Source: Onchocerca volvulus | Lineage: Eukaryota > Nematoda > Chromadorea > Rhabditida > Onchocercidae | DNA: 64,000 bases | Reading direction: 5' to 3' | Assembly: GCA_000499405.2 (NCBI GenBank) | Contig: HG738137.1 | Span: 6,262,001-6,326,000, forward strand | Part shown: in pieces, positions 27,442 to 38,559 of the stretch | Layout: the number at the start of each line of letters is the position of its first letter | How positions within the stretch are numbered: position 1 is the stretch's first letter | Translations under genes and position numbers: made by a program | The notes under the pieces: generated by a model | Database searches by the model: none | Told to the model about the DNA's origin: nothing | Seen by the model: the letters and a program-made list of their open reading frames with translations, nothing else

Positions 27442-29574
27442 CGAAAAGAAGATTTTGAAAGTAATCGAAGATTTTCAGTATAATCTGTTCTTGTGATTTA
27501 CATTTAAGTGTCACATATATATCTCATAAAATACGCTTGTGTTGTAAAATATCTTGGAAAGATATATTTCATTATTCTTTATGGAAGTTTCAGAAGATTT
27601 ATAGTTGTACTTGAAAGCAAGCAAAGCTCATTTCGAAATTTTGAGGATTTTAATGTTTGAAATTTCAAAAATTTGTAGCATAAATATGAAAGGAAAACAA
27701 TTTGCTCATTTCAATTTTGAAAAGCTAGAATATGATTAAAAATTTTGAAATTGTTTTGACAATTTCATCCTTCGAAGAATCAGTGCAGTACTTGAAAACA
27801 CCAATGAAATTAAGTAGTCTTCATTTTAAATGAAAAATTATCAGTGAGAACTTCAGTTACTACAAAGGATGGGTCAAACAAATTTTTTTCGAGGATTAAA
27901 AAAATTCAGATTTTAAAGATGTAGAAAAAGTTGAATAACTGAATTCAAATTCACGTAATTGTCATCGACATTTAATAATGATAAGGCTCAACAATGTGAA
28001 TATAAGTATGCATGGTGTTGATAATTCACTGCTATTCTAATTTTTTTTTTTTGACGAGTATGGTTCGTTATTTCCAGGTGCATATCTATAAATTATGTCA
28101 ATTGTTGCATACATGAAAATCAAAATTATAATAATAGTTAGATATGAATTAAAATAGCATTTCAGTATTCAAATAAGCCAAGAAATATTTCGAGTTGTAG
28201 TGGGAACAAAGCATTGCTGACTCAATGATAAAATTGGATTCAGTTTTTAACCAAATTTGACTATTTTTTTTTTTTTAATGTAAGGAAAATAATTAGTAAT
28301 TTCGTATTATATTTCACTAAGTCTAGTGCCGATGGCATTCACATGTTCAAAGTTATCATATGATATCAAAAATGGTTAATTTCATTTCAAAAGTGGTTAA
28401 ACCAGGTTTTCTCAACTGAATAATAGTTTCTTAGAAAAAAAGTACCGCAATATTCTTGTTCAATTTCTTAAGCTGGAGAATTATTAACTGATTGATTTCG
28501 AAAATCCATGGAAAACTGTCCAGGAATTTTGCGTAAATCCTAAGTGTCAAAAGAGATCCAGTCTGTTATATTCATTACGGAATTTGATTATATCAATTTA
28601 GAATTTTTTTATTTAAAAGAGACCATGTCTCGACCTCTGCTTACCAGATCCTAAAAAATCAACTTTATTTAATTATCTCCATGAAATCTGACATTTCTGC
28701 TGACTATTACAGTTACTGTTATCATATCCTTTCTCACAAGCAATTCTAACAATTCTAATCAGCTGCACCTAAAGCAAAGTTTCGATTTTGCTCTATCGAT
28801 TAGAAATATTATCAAATCAGTGTGATCTCAGAATCGAAACTTTGCTTTAGAGTGGCTTTCAGAAAACTGAAATATGCAAGACCATCTGCCTATTGCTATT
28901 TTATCATCAGGATAGGTGACAAGAATAGAAAGAATGGCACATTTGCGTTTGCTTAGAATTTTGTTCGGATTTTCTGATTTTTACAAGTACAGTTGATTAT
29001 TTCCAAAAAAAAAAAAAAAATCTTGCTTCAAGATATTTTTCGAAAAGATTAAAAGGCATTATTGAATTTTTTAAATTTGAAGCAGATCTAGTTGATTATA
29101 ATTTAGATACGTTGGCATGTGATCTATGTATAATTTGCAGTTTTACTAATTCAAACAAAAATTTCTTCTTAAAAATTTCGTGAATACTAACTGATCACTT
29201 GAAATTTTAAAAGCTTTGACGTTCCGGTTTACGAATTGGCATGATGTGATTAAAATTCGATGAATGTCCGAGAAAATGTGCTTATGCTGCGCTATTATCT
29301 ATACATTCAATCACTTGTGGTCGGACGATAACTGAATCGCTCGAAATTGCTGTGTAATATCAAAACTTTTGCTATTTTTTTGTAATATAAAAATTCCACT
29401 GTTTTGAATCGGATTAATAAAATAGATTTTATTCATTTGAGCAAAGTTTTCCAATAGATTTTTCATAAATCGTTGGATTAAATTCTTTTATTTTTTTGTT
29501 TTCATCTTCATTCGCATATTCTATACATATGAATGAAGATGAATTAAACTATAACGAAATGGTAATTTATCAAA
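27442..29574. other. Intergenic region with one long inverted repeat
   Basis: Between the collagen 5' end and the innexin start. No coding exon is supported. It probably holds the promoters of both divergent genes. The only structured element seen is the inverted repeat at 28769-28850. Confidence 0.5.
28769..28850. repeat. Inverted repeat with perfect 19-bp arms
   Basis: The left arm is 28769-28787 and the right arm 28832-28850. The arms begin CTAAAGCAAAG and are exact reverse complements. Pairing continues inwards through one G-U and two more pairs, leaving a loop of about 38 nt. Size and shape fit a microRNA-like precursor or the terminal repeats of a tiny MITE. Transcription is not shown. 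Confidence 0.6.
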
Positions 29575-29626
29575 TTTTTCTAGATATCTGCAAAAGCACC
29601 TAACTGATCATTTAGACGTCGAAAGT
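29575..29626 (+). promoter_or_regulatory. Candidate trans-splice acceptor and leader of the innexin gene
   Basis: TTTTTCTAG ends at 29583 and is followed by a 43-nt leader before the ATG at 29627. No earlier coding exon is evident. Confidence 0.35.
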
Positions 29627-32600
29627 ATGATCCAAAGTTTCAGTGAGTTTTGTCCATTTCTGATTCATTCTTTGATCTTTGTAAAAAAATTTGTATGCTG
29701 CTAAATTAATTAACTCTTATTCATTCTACAGTTTTTAACATAACTTCTTATTAAAGCAAATAACTCGAAATTGTTGCTAAAATCTACCAGTTTTAGACAA
29801 ATATTTGCGAAATTTGAAGCCGAAATATGATGACGATGTAGTGGATAGATGCAACTACTTGCTCACTAACATTATGCTTTTAATTTGTGCAATAACTGTT
29901 GCAGCGAAACAGTATGTTGGAGAACCGTTACAATGCTGGGTACCAGCTGAATTTCAGGTTCTGAAATTTTGAACCATCTTTAATGGAAGCATGAGTTAAC
30001 AGATCTAGATTCATTTCTGCTAATATTTGTTAAATCATAATAAGGAAAAGTGCTGCTCCTTTTTTTCGATAACTTTTTTTTTTCGACATTTTTTTCCGTT
30101 TTCTTCTGACTATTTTATTTGGACCAACAAATCTGACAATTATCTATCGGGATCAAATTGACTTATCGAAATCTAGGCCCTTGGTTTAACATCCATCTCT
30201 TGGGAACAGCATTTCATTGCAATCATTTCAGGATGCATACCCTGGAAATTTTTTAAAAACACATAAAAATTAGACTAATTCTTTGCGTCAAAATTGGATT
30301 TATTAAATTGAAATCAAAGAAATCTTTTCCCTCGATCAAATTCTGTTTGATAATTAGATATGATTTTTTAGAGTAGCTGGGAGCAGTATATCGAGAATTT
30401 TTGTTTTGTTGAAAGTACTTATTTTGTGCCGTTCGTAGACGATATGCCCATGGTAATTTGCATTCAGCATTCTAATGGAAGTCAAAATGAATTATTTTTT
30501 CGCATTTCAAAATTAAGCTAAAAAATAAAAATTACAACGAAATAAATCAATTCAATGACTCGCCCTTGATCACCTAGAAAAGAAATTTCGTTACAAGTAC
30601 AACATATTTTCTCATCAAATAATTCAAATGTGCCAAGTTCAGTGAAATTTTATGGCATCAAAGTTGACAATTTATACTGAATCAAAAAAAAATTGCTACC
30701 TGGAGGACCAGGTTCTCCTAAACTTAGGTCGTTCTACTCATGCAGAACGAAGTATTGCGATGATTAATCGTAAATCAAACTAAGAAAGAACGGGCATCAG
30801 CAAACGAATGAACGAGACAAAGAGTGGCTCAAATACAAGCAGAGTGACGTGCAGCCAGATTTGAAGATGCACGAATCTCCCTCCCTCTTCTTGAGAAACT
30901 ATAAGTTTCAAGTTATTTGATCGAAAGAGAAAGAGGAAGAGGAGGATTAAGGAAGACAAGAAGAATATAAATCCATCCTCTGCTCATGTGATTTATTATT
31001 CTTTCTCTTTTTGATCTGAAAATGACTTGACCAGTCATTCATTACTGTAATGAATGACTGGTCAAGTCTTTTACACTTATGACAACCAACTGCGAACTTC
31101 TTCCTAACATACGATATTCAAATCTTTTGCTTGCCATTTCAGGATGCTACCAAGCGTGATCAACATCAAATACAATATTATCAGTGGATACCATTCATTC
31201 TTATCTTACAAGCCTTGTTATTTCTTATACCTCGAGCCATTTGGACAATGTTCAATTGGCGCACAGATACGTAGTTTCTTTTTTTTTTTTTTTTTTTATT
31301 TCATACAACTGAAAGATAGCAGTACCGATTCTTCGTAAAATATTTTCCTGTTGAAAATAATTTATCGACTTTCTGGGCCTTACTGAGCACTTGTGTTTGC
31401 AGGATTAAACATGCAAGCAATTGTTGATGCTACAATTTTGACCAACAAAGTAGGTGAAAAACGATATTTGAAAAAGGTAAAACCTTTCGTTTCAACAAAA
31501 TTATTGTTGACTGTGAATTCGAACTTCTTTTCAACTAATTCATCATTTCAGAGAACGAAGATTCGAGAAAATTCATGTGTAAATGCCCAACAAATTACTT
31601 ATGTGATGGATTTTAACCGAAGAAAAAATCAATATGCAAAATTGATGGGTAAGCTTACTTTACGTGCAAGTAAAATATGGAGTAGAGGAAGCGAAGAGTA
31701 AAGTATATGAACTCAACATATGAAATTCTATCTGATCTTGAAGGAAATGAAGTACAAGGTAGCAGATGGAGAAAGAAGAAATGAAAATTAAAAAGGACAC
31801 AAATTTAGATAACAAGTTAATAAATTCAGATTAAACAATGATAGTCTTACCTTTTACTAATAATTAAAGAGCATAACATAAAAATTAAGTTATAGAGACG
31901 GCGTAGTTGAGAAGTATATTCGTGCAAAACCATTTTTAATTTGTAAAAGAAATCAGTTGCACTGAACATTTGTTTTGTGCCTGATCAATTACTACGGAAG
32001 AGACCTATGCCACATTTTTTTGATTCTATTGAAAGTGTTCAATGATGAAAGAAGAAAATTCAAGATCTTAAATTGGATATTGGATTCGTTCAATATAGTT
32101 GATTCCTTTCAGTCGAATTATTGATCATTCCTTATGATTCTTTCTCGGGAAAATTGGCAAAGAGGAATGATTGAAGAAAAACTGAATGGCATCTGTGCTG
32201 AGAATGTTAATGAATACCATCTCATCTTAAAATAATGAGATATAATGAGACATTTAAAGAACAAGAAGGAATTATAGTAATGCTATGTCCTTTTATTAAA
32301 TCAACCGCTTGAATTAAAAATGAAAATGCGATCTATTTTTTAAGAAAAAAATTTGAAAGGATGTTTCAGTTGTCAGCATAATTGAATTAGCACAAGAATG
32401 GTAGACATTTGATGCAAAGAGTGTTGGTCAGTTAATACAGATATTGAGAATGCCATATAATTCATTAATTTCATGGAAATTAATTCATGCTTAGATTCTG
32501 ATTCAACTGAAAATTAATTCATGCTTAGATTCTGATTCAACTGATTTTTGATACAGCAACATACATTCATTATCTCATAAGTTGCTGTAAAAAAAAAAAA

Positions 32601-34647
32601 AAAATGACATTGTAATAAAAAAAAAGACTGATAAACCTTCATAGGCTGTATTTTGTCACAGGAAAATCAAGTACTTCAGAAGTGACAGTAGTTTTGAATT
32701 AGAGAATTTATGATATAGAAGTTAATTCAAAAATATGTAAGTTCATGTGAGAGCATTGAAAATTTCACAATAAGAATGATAAAAATATACTTCAAATGAT
32801 AAAATCCCATCAATATGTAATAGGAATTCAAACATGCAAAGCTTTTGGGAAATGTTTAAATTTATCAGTTGTGGATAACTGTAACAATGATCATTATGCT
32901 TCTGAATTCGCCAGTGTTTTTTTTTTTGCCATTATCAGAAGGCTTTCTTTAGCCTAACTGTCATGTCATGTTGTACAGATTTTCATAGCTCAAGCTTCAA
33001 AGCATTGGCTTAATGCCATAATAATAACTGATTAAGTTTATTGCATAACATTGTTGTCCGACGAATACATTTCATAAGCGTAAACATTGATTCAAAATAC
33101 ATGGTATTAGAACAAAGGTTGTGAGAGTGAGAATAGCTACAAATACAATTAACAGAAGGAAAAGAAAAGTCGGAAAAACTTCGGACTCTTCCATTTCCTT
33201 CTTAAAAATTTCGCATTCTTTTATTCAAAATAAAATAAATTGTTGAAAAATTAATGAAAAAATTTTACTTTTTAGCACCACTTCGGCAAATTTATGTCAC
33301 GGCATTATATTTATTTTGCAAATGTTTGAACGTGCTGAATATTATTGTGCAGCTTTACTTGTTAAATCGTTTTCTTGGTATGCAGTATCATTTGTGGGGC
33401 TTTGGAGTACTCAACGATCTAATTCACGGTAGAGAATGGTCTGTAAGTGGAAATTTCCCGAGGGTTTGTTATATATTTGAAATTCCAAATTTTTGATTTA
33501 TTATACAATGAAGAAGTTCGAAGTAAATTTATGATATTTTCAGAATTTCTCAAATACAAATCAAAATATTTTGCCTAAAATTGATTCTACAAACACTATC
33601 GGTTTAAAAAAAATTGTCTTTGTATTAGCCAAAATTTTACCTATTTGAGGTCACCTTTTGTGATGTAACAATCCGCGAAATTGGCAATACGAATCGGAAA
33701 ACTGTTCAATGTGTTCTAATGATAAATATGTTCAATGAGAAAATATTTCTTGCTCTGTGGTTCTGGTTGATGGCTTTGGGTATTTTAACAGTTCTTAATT
33801 TAGCATACTGGATAGTGATAACTTTTGTTCCCAGCTATTCTAAAAATTTCGTATCTTCTTATTTGGTAAGCTTTTTTTGATCTATTTTATTGATCGTGAT
33901 GCAAAATGGAAAAGAACTTTTTAAACAGCTCAATAAAAGTAAACAATTAGTAAAAGCAATGTTTTAGACCAGTGCTATGTTGAGAACTGGTTGAAGTTGG
34001 GTAGACAGATCGAAATAGCAGTGATTAAAATTAATTTTGGATAATTTTGAAAAATTTGAATTCTAATTAAAGTTCGCCTTTTGGTAGAAATAACCATAAA
34101 GAAACTCCATAAAGTACTTTCAGACTTTTTATAACATCAAACCAGCGGAAAAGGAAATCGATGATTTCCTACAGAATTCGGCCGGGAAGGTTTGCATTTT
34201 GAAGTTATTTGATTATCTCCACTTGACGAGTTGATTAAAATGATTAAAAGATTAATGACTAATGATTCATTGGTAGTCTATGGCTAATAAAGGAGAATGG
34301 CCATAATCACCTAATCAGCATTAAGCGTATTGTATTAACGACTTGTAGGGAGGAAGTTCCGGAGGAAGTTTTGGATGCGGAGAAGGGCAGCAGCAGTCAA
34401 TGAGGCGATATAATAAGATTCCCTGAAAGATCTTCAAGATTTATTCTTCCGATGTTTGATGCAAATTTTTGCATTTTTCATTGCTGATCTCTTCGAAATA
34501 GAACGTTTAAGTAAAATCTAGGATGCAATCACAGTGCTGCATTTGGTGAGCGATAATGCCGGCGAATTGGTGGCAGCTGATTTGTTTGCAGCACTATGGC
34601 GTATTTTTCAGGAACGTAAAAAAGGAATGCAACAAATCCGAGATTGA
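29627..34647 (+). CDS. Innexin gap-junction protein
   Basis: Four-pass channel subunit of invertebrate gap junctions. Exons: 29627-29642, 29797-29957, 30372-30452, 31143-31266, 31403-31476, 31552-31648, 33276-33463, 33650-33865, 34124-34189, 34522-34647; 382 residues, normal family length. Seen: KYDDD near the start, TM1 about 26-46, the YVGEPLQCW signature with Cys52 and Cys70 in loop 1, TM2 about 100-120 (YYQWIPF), TM3 about 192-215, NFPR then loop-2 Cys251 and Cys268 (CDV to [13 protein letters not shown]), TM4 about 275-300, and a C-terminal [11 protein letters not shown] block. Exon 1 supplies only five residues (MIQSF) and is inferred from phase. Intron 4 would need a CAG/AT donor: a GT in that place would be perfect, and no other site keeps the frame. 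Intron 7 uses either a TTTGAG acceptor or an upstream TATTAG that adds seven residues. The paralogue cannot be named from this sequence alone. Confidence 0.88.
30560..30727 (-). pseudogene. Collagen-like remnants inside innexin intron 3
   Basis: On the opposite strand, 30727-30700 reads GEPGPPG and ends at a GTAGCA donor. A CTAG acceptor then starts at 30573 and gives GDQGR in matching phase. This looks like two leftover collagen exon ends. No longer Gly-X-Y run, N-terminal domain or C-terminus is present nearby, so it is at most a fragment. Confidence 0.35.
31024..31068. repeat. Perfect 21-bp hairpin, 3-nt loop
   Basis: The left arm 31024-31044 begins GACTTGACCAG. The right arm 31048-31068 is its exact reverse complement, separated only by CTG. 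It lies in innexin intron 3, 75 bases before exon 4. It is followed by TTTTAC. A cruciform-forming palindrome, a short transposon relic or a small-RNA hairpin are all possible. Confidence 0.9.
31649..33275 (+). other. Innexin intron 6 (1.6 kb)
   Basis: Starts GTAAGC and ends TTTTTAG. No gene is seen. It contains a recent tandem duplication at 32476-32542 and poly-A runs near 32590 and 32620. Confidence 0.6.
32476..32542 (+). repeat. Two-copy tandem duplication of about 33 bp
   Basis: Units 32476-32508 and 32509-32542 are identical except for one extra A in the second. Each contains TTCATGCTTAGATTCTGATT. The lack of divergence suggests a recent event in the innexin intron. Confidence 0.92.
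34349..34426 (+). other. Possible alternative last exon of the innexin gene
   Basis: A CTTGTAG acceptor at 34342-34348 opens a 26-codon frame, in the phase left by exon 9, that ends in TGA. It encodes a Gly/Ser- and Gln-rich tail ([16 protein letters not shown]). If used it would replace the conserved [12 protein letters not shown]-terminus. It is less AT-rich than flanking intron. No direct evidence of use. Confidence 0.3.
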
Positions 34648-35636
34648 TTCCTTGGTAAGTTTTTATCAGTCTTCATCTAATTCCAGTCCCTAATGAATTA
34701 ATGAAAAGTACAAACAAACTGAGAGAGACATATGATTGGTTTGTTTGACTTGTTAAAAAATTTCGATTTGAAAAACAGCTTTTATGCTTTCACCGTTTTG
34801 AAAATTTATATTTAACATAAAGTGATTATGAAAAAAAGTCTCTGATCTATAATGGACAATTTCTATATAATGACATTTTATTCAGTCTGTCATTTTACAA
34901 ATTCAGTTCACTTTCATCCATAATTTTTTTTAGATCCTAAATTGTCAGTATATAGTTGTCCATTCAAGAAAATAATGTCATGTGAACATAAATAATCAGT
35001 TGGTTTAAATTTTTCGATCTGCGACAATATCGATCATAAGTTTCTGACAGCCAAATACTATTGTTTTATTTTACTTTTCAAATCTTGAACTTGAGCAAAG
35101 AATTCCAACTTTTTTGCGTACTAATTTCAATAAGTTGATAGCTCTGCTTGTTTTGCACGTGCTGAAGTTATTTTTATTAGTCACAGTATCTGAAAAATTG
35201 AAGGAGCTAAATTAATCATAAATTTCCTAGGCGGAATATCTGCCGCATGATAAATTATCTGCACATCAACAAAATTTCGAGATTGGAAAAGTGTTAATGT
35301 AAATTAATTTTATTAGTCTTCAACATTTAGATGATAAAATAATGAATTTGAAGAATTTCCTTCTACTTGAACCATCGATCCGAAGTAAACAGATGAATGC
35401 GAAATAATGAAGGTCAGCTAGTCTTTTGGAAATTTCCGAGATTAATTAGCTCATTACATCACAAAAACAATTCATTTTGATCTAAATGAGTTTCGTGTTA
35501 TAAGTTCAATTAGGAGGCACTGTAAAAAAAAAGAAAGGCTAGAAGTGATTAAATTAAAAATTTTGAAAAATTCCTACTTTCAATTTAATTGTTTCTGATA
35601 AAATTAAGTATATTTACCTCTATTTAATTTTTGATT

Positions 35637-35710
35637 TCAATTATATCATTTATGTTTTTTTTTTTTTTTTTTTCAATTATATCATTTATGTTTTTTTTTT
35701 TTTTTTTTTT
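35637..35710 (+). repeat. Duplicated 19-bp unit with long poly-T tails
   Basis: Two adjacent copies of TTCAATTATATCATTTATG, each followed by about 17 or more T residues. Probably replication slippage. Confidence 0.9.
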
Positions 35711-36339
35711 ACTCCATATTCTAGCTACTGTAAGATTCAAATTTATTGCAATTTTTTTTGTATATTATAGAGAGTGTCATACGTATCGTTCAGAAAAATT
35801 TGATGAGACTAAAAAATTTATTTCAATACATGTTTAATCATAATAAACATACATTCCATTATGACAAACATATATTTCATTGTGATAAACTGTGTTTTAT
35901 CGTGATAATACTGGTGCAAAAAAAGAACATGCTTTCCTTTTCTTTAGTTCAGAAAAAAAATAATGAGTAGTAATGATTAGCAAAGAAAAAAATGTTTTAA
36001 ATATTTTGGCAGTACTTTATATTACTATAGATATTATAAAAATGAAGGAAAGGTAAGTCAAACGGCCAAACATTTTTTTAAATAACCAAATACTCCCGGC
36101 AATTCTGAATAACTTTGTAATTACAATGGATCTAAAAAATTTGTTTTTTTCCCAGAACAATCTCAAATACCATTATAATCTGATCTAGTTTACAAACTAT
36201 ATAGCTCTCGAACAAATTTTCTCAGACCTCTTTTTCCAAAAAGAAACGCAACGAATCCCGTTCTGTTGATTGTTGCAACGATATTACCGATTGTTACTAT
36301 ATTATTGACTAACTGGAGCCAAAATGCTTTGTGGAGTCC

Positions 36340-37200
36340 AGTTAGTTTAAATAAATAAAAATGAAATAAAAGTGTAAACCTTTGTTCAAAATCTTAAATT
36401 CTGAAAGTTCCTGCCGATTGCTTTGAAATTTCGACACAACGTTGCATTCGAATACGTGCATGTTTTCATATACTTTTTATATGCAAGCATTGCTGTAACT
36501 CAGTCTGGTTAAGTGGAAAATGTTGAGAAAAAAATTTGGTCGAATTGTAATTTGGATTGGATTGCTTCTCCTTGTTATTGTGACTTGGCAATAGATGTCG
36601 AAAAAGTCTTTATGTCTTGTATGACAGAGACGAATTCTGTTGAGAAGGTTTTATTGATTGGTGGAAGAGAAATTTTTTGTAACAATTATCAGAGAATATC
36701 CAAATAAATTGATCAGTGGGTTATTCTTTTTTTCGTTAATCGTATGAATACTGATCAACTGAATTATCGGATTGTTGATATTGCTGTGTTGGTGTGAAAA
36801 CACGGACTTTAATATGAATCCCAGCTCCAAATCCTGTCCTTTTAAATCCTTTCGGGGTTCCTCTTTTTTACCTGATCTACATCGTCTCGCCTCATGATTG
36901 GTTAACTTCACTTTGTTTATCTGCGAATCTGGCAGTAAACATGTTTATCCTTACGTCTTATTGGTCCCTTCAGTTTCAAAGAGGTCGCGCTGTTTAACCT
37001 TGCTTACCATGATTACATCTTTTGACTTCGCCAATATCTTCCCGCTGTTTCTGTCGGAAAAATTCGAAAGATATGATTAATGTAAAAGTGCTAAAGGTTA
37101 AGAAGCGCGTAATTTTTAATAGACCAACAAGCCGACAAACATATTACCGCCAAAACGATAAACATCCAAGTGAACAGAACAAAAAAAGGGAATTTTTACT
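36340..37200. repeat. Decayed dispersed repeat, copy B (rearranged)
   Basis: The segment 36416-36478 (around TTTCGACACAACGTTGC) aligns with 1667-1729 at roughly three quarters identity by eye. The TAAACATGTTTATCC string at 36937-36951 is the reverse complement of the type of unit found at 1860-1905. A related stretch (ACCGCCAAAACGATAAACAT) occurs at 37147-37166 in forward orientation. The parts look shuffled or inverted. Helitron-like origin is a guess from end-sequence style only. Confidence 0.4.
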
Positions 37201-37413
37201 GCAAAGGAATATAAGGGAAACAGAACATTGATGACTGATGAAAATTAAACAGTACAAGGTCGAAGAAGGTAGGGAAAGTGGTACAGGGAGAGGACAAAGG
37301 CGAGAGACAGAGAGGAATTATGTGTTTGGTCATCTTCGTTCGTCTTTCAAAATTTATGGCAGTTTAACAACGTCCATCACTTGACGGAAATAATATCGAC
37401 TGAATTCAGCAAA

Positions 37414-37455
37414 TCCTATCGTCGTCCCGAGAGATAACTCACAACGACGATAGGA
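37414..37455. repeat. 12-bp perfect hairpin in a less AT-rich patch
   Basis: Arms TCCTATCGTCGT (37414-37425) and ACGACGATAGGA (37444-37455) flank an 18-nt loop. The surrounding 37.35-37.86 kb is visibly richer in G+C than the rest of the intergenic DNA. This may be a regulatory or transcribed region, but no RNA family is recognised. Confidence 0.6.
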
Positions 37456-37480
37456 GTGCATCTCTGTACGGCAATTATTA

Positions 37481-37510
37481 CACACACAAACACACACACA
37501 CACACACACA
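37481..37510 (+). repeat. CA microsatellite
   Basis: About fifteen CA units with a single interruption. The valine/cysteine tract in the opposite-strand ORF is an artefact of this repeat. Confidence 0.95.
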
Positions 37511-38193
37511 TCACCGATCGTCAAGATCGTAGCATACCATTGCCATCGTCGTCTGTCGATCGGTCCGTGTCTCCTCCCATGTGTCTCTTTTACTATTAGT
37601 TGCTTCATAATTGATCTGGTGAACGAAAATGATGTGTGCTTCAAATGTCCGTCCATTTGGTTGAAGTGAACAAGCGAGAAGGAAGTTGGAGGTGTCTTTG
37701 GTGCCACTGGCACACCTGGCATACCTCAAGTCTTCTCTCCTCTCAGAAGTGCCTCGTATCATTGCTAGTTCTCTCTGAATCCTGCATACTGCTGTGCTAG
37801 AGCGATACTTATCCGGCATTATTAGCCGCACAGATTCTCGTATCGAGCCTGTTCCGATCATTGTTTCCTCAATCCTTCTTCATTTCAACTCAATATTTAT
37901 GGATATTTGAGTATTTCATTCTTATGGATACACAACAGCACATGTATTCCGTTACCTGTACGCACAGATCTTCGACTTTTTTTGGAAATATCCGTACATC
38001 AATTATATGTCGAAATATCGATCATCATTATCCACAGAAATGAAGCTTTATTAATTAACTACGGATTTCATAGATTCTGTCAAATATTTCGCTCATTTCA
38101 TTTCTGGAACTATTTCACTATTCAAAATTTACAACACAAAATTGATCCAATCACAATTCTGTTTCATTTCATAGCATCATTTTATAACTTCAG

Positions 38194-38559
38194 ATGAATG
38201 TCACTGCAACAACAGGTCATTTGGCGGTAAGGGAAGGAGAAAATGTCACATCGGTGAACAGCTTTAGTGGAGTATTCTCGAATAGTCATTTATGTGTTTC
38301 AGCTCGAGCAGCACTGCTTTGTGTCGATATTGCACGTCAGGACAGTTCCAAACAGATTCTCCAACAGCCATACGGTAGGCTACCGGAGATGACTGAACAT
38401 ATGGACCGGACGCGCCTTATCGTATTTTATTTGCCTGCTCTTTTTTAGTCCAGTTTTGTATATTGCTATCCTAAGATTAGAAAGTCGATTCGCCCATTTT
38501 CACTTATAAGTGGATTGATTCACTCCGTTGAGAAATCTCCATCCTGTTTTTTTATGTGA
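38194..38559 (+). CDS. Possible 71-residue orphan gene, three exons
   Basis: The candidate model has exons 38194-38226 (MNVTATTGHLA), 38303-38374 and 38449-38559. Acceptors are ACTTCAG immediately before the ATG, GTTTCAG and TTTTTTAG; donors are GTAAGG and GTAGGC. All junctions are phase 0 and the frame stays open to a TGA. Base composition is less AT-rich than the flanks. There is no signal peptide, domain or recognised motif. Three concordant splice pairs are suggestive but could arise by chance in a window of this size. An alternative reading is one unspliced 84-codon ORF from the same ATG to 38448. Function unknown. Confidence 0.25.

Larger units (their letters stand above)
34648..37340. 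other. Intergenic region with repeat remnants
   Basis: No supported gene. It holds a two-copy duplication of a TTCAATTATATCATTTATG-plus-poly-T unit at 35637-35710 and a cluster of dispersed-repeat remnants from about 36.3 to 37.2 kb. Short ORFs at 36513-37231 fall inside the repeat and carry no domain. Confidence 0.5.

Noticed and set aside
33616..33649. Upstream acceptor TATTAG for innexin exon 8, adding PKFYLFE
   Set aside because: It stays in frame, but the conserved innexin run NFPR-VT-C-D is contiguous only with the TTTGAG acceptor. It is kept as a minor alternative.
37354..37861. Two long minus-strand ORFs (122 and 116 codons)
   Set aside because: One is extended by the CA microsatellite (a VCVCVC tract). 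They overlap in different frames, lack domains and have no splice or start support.
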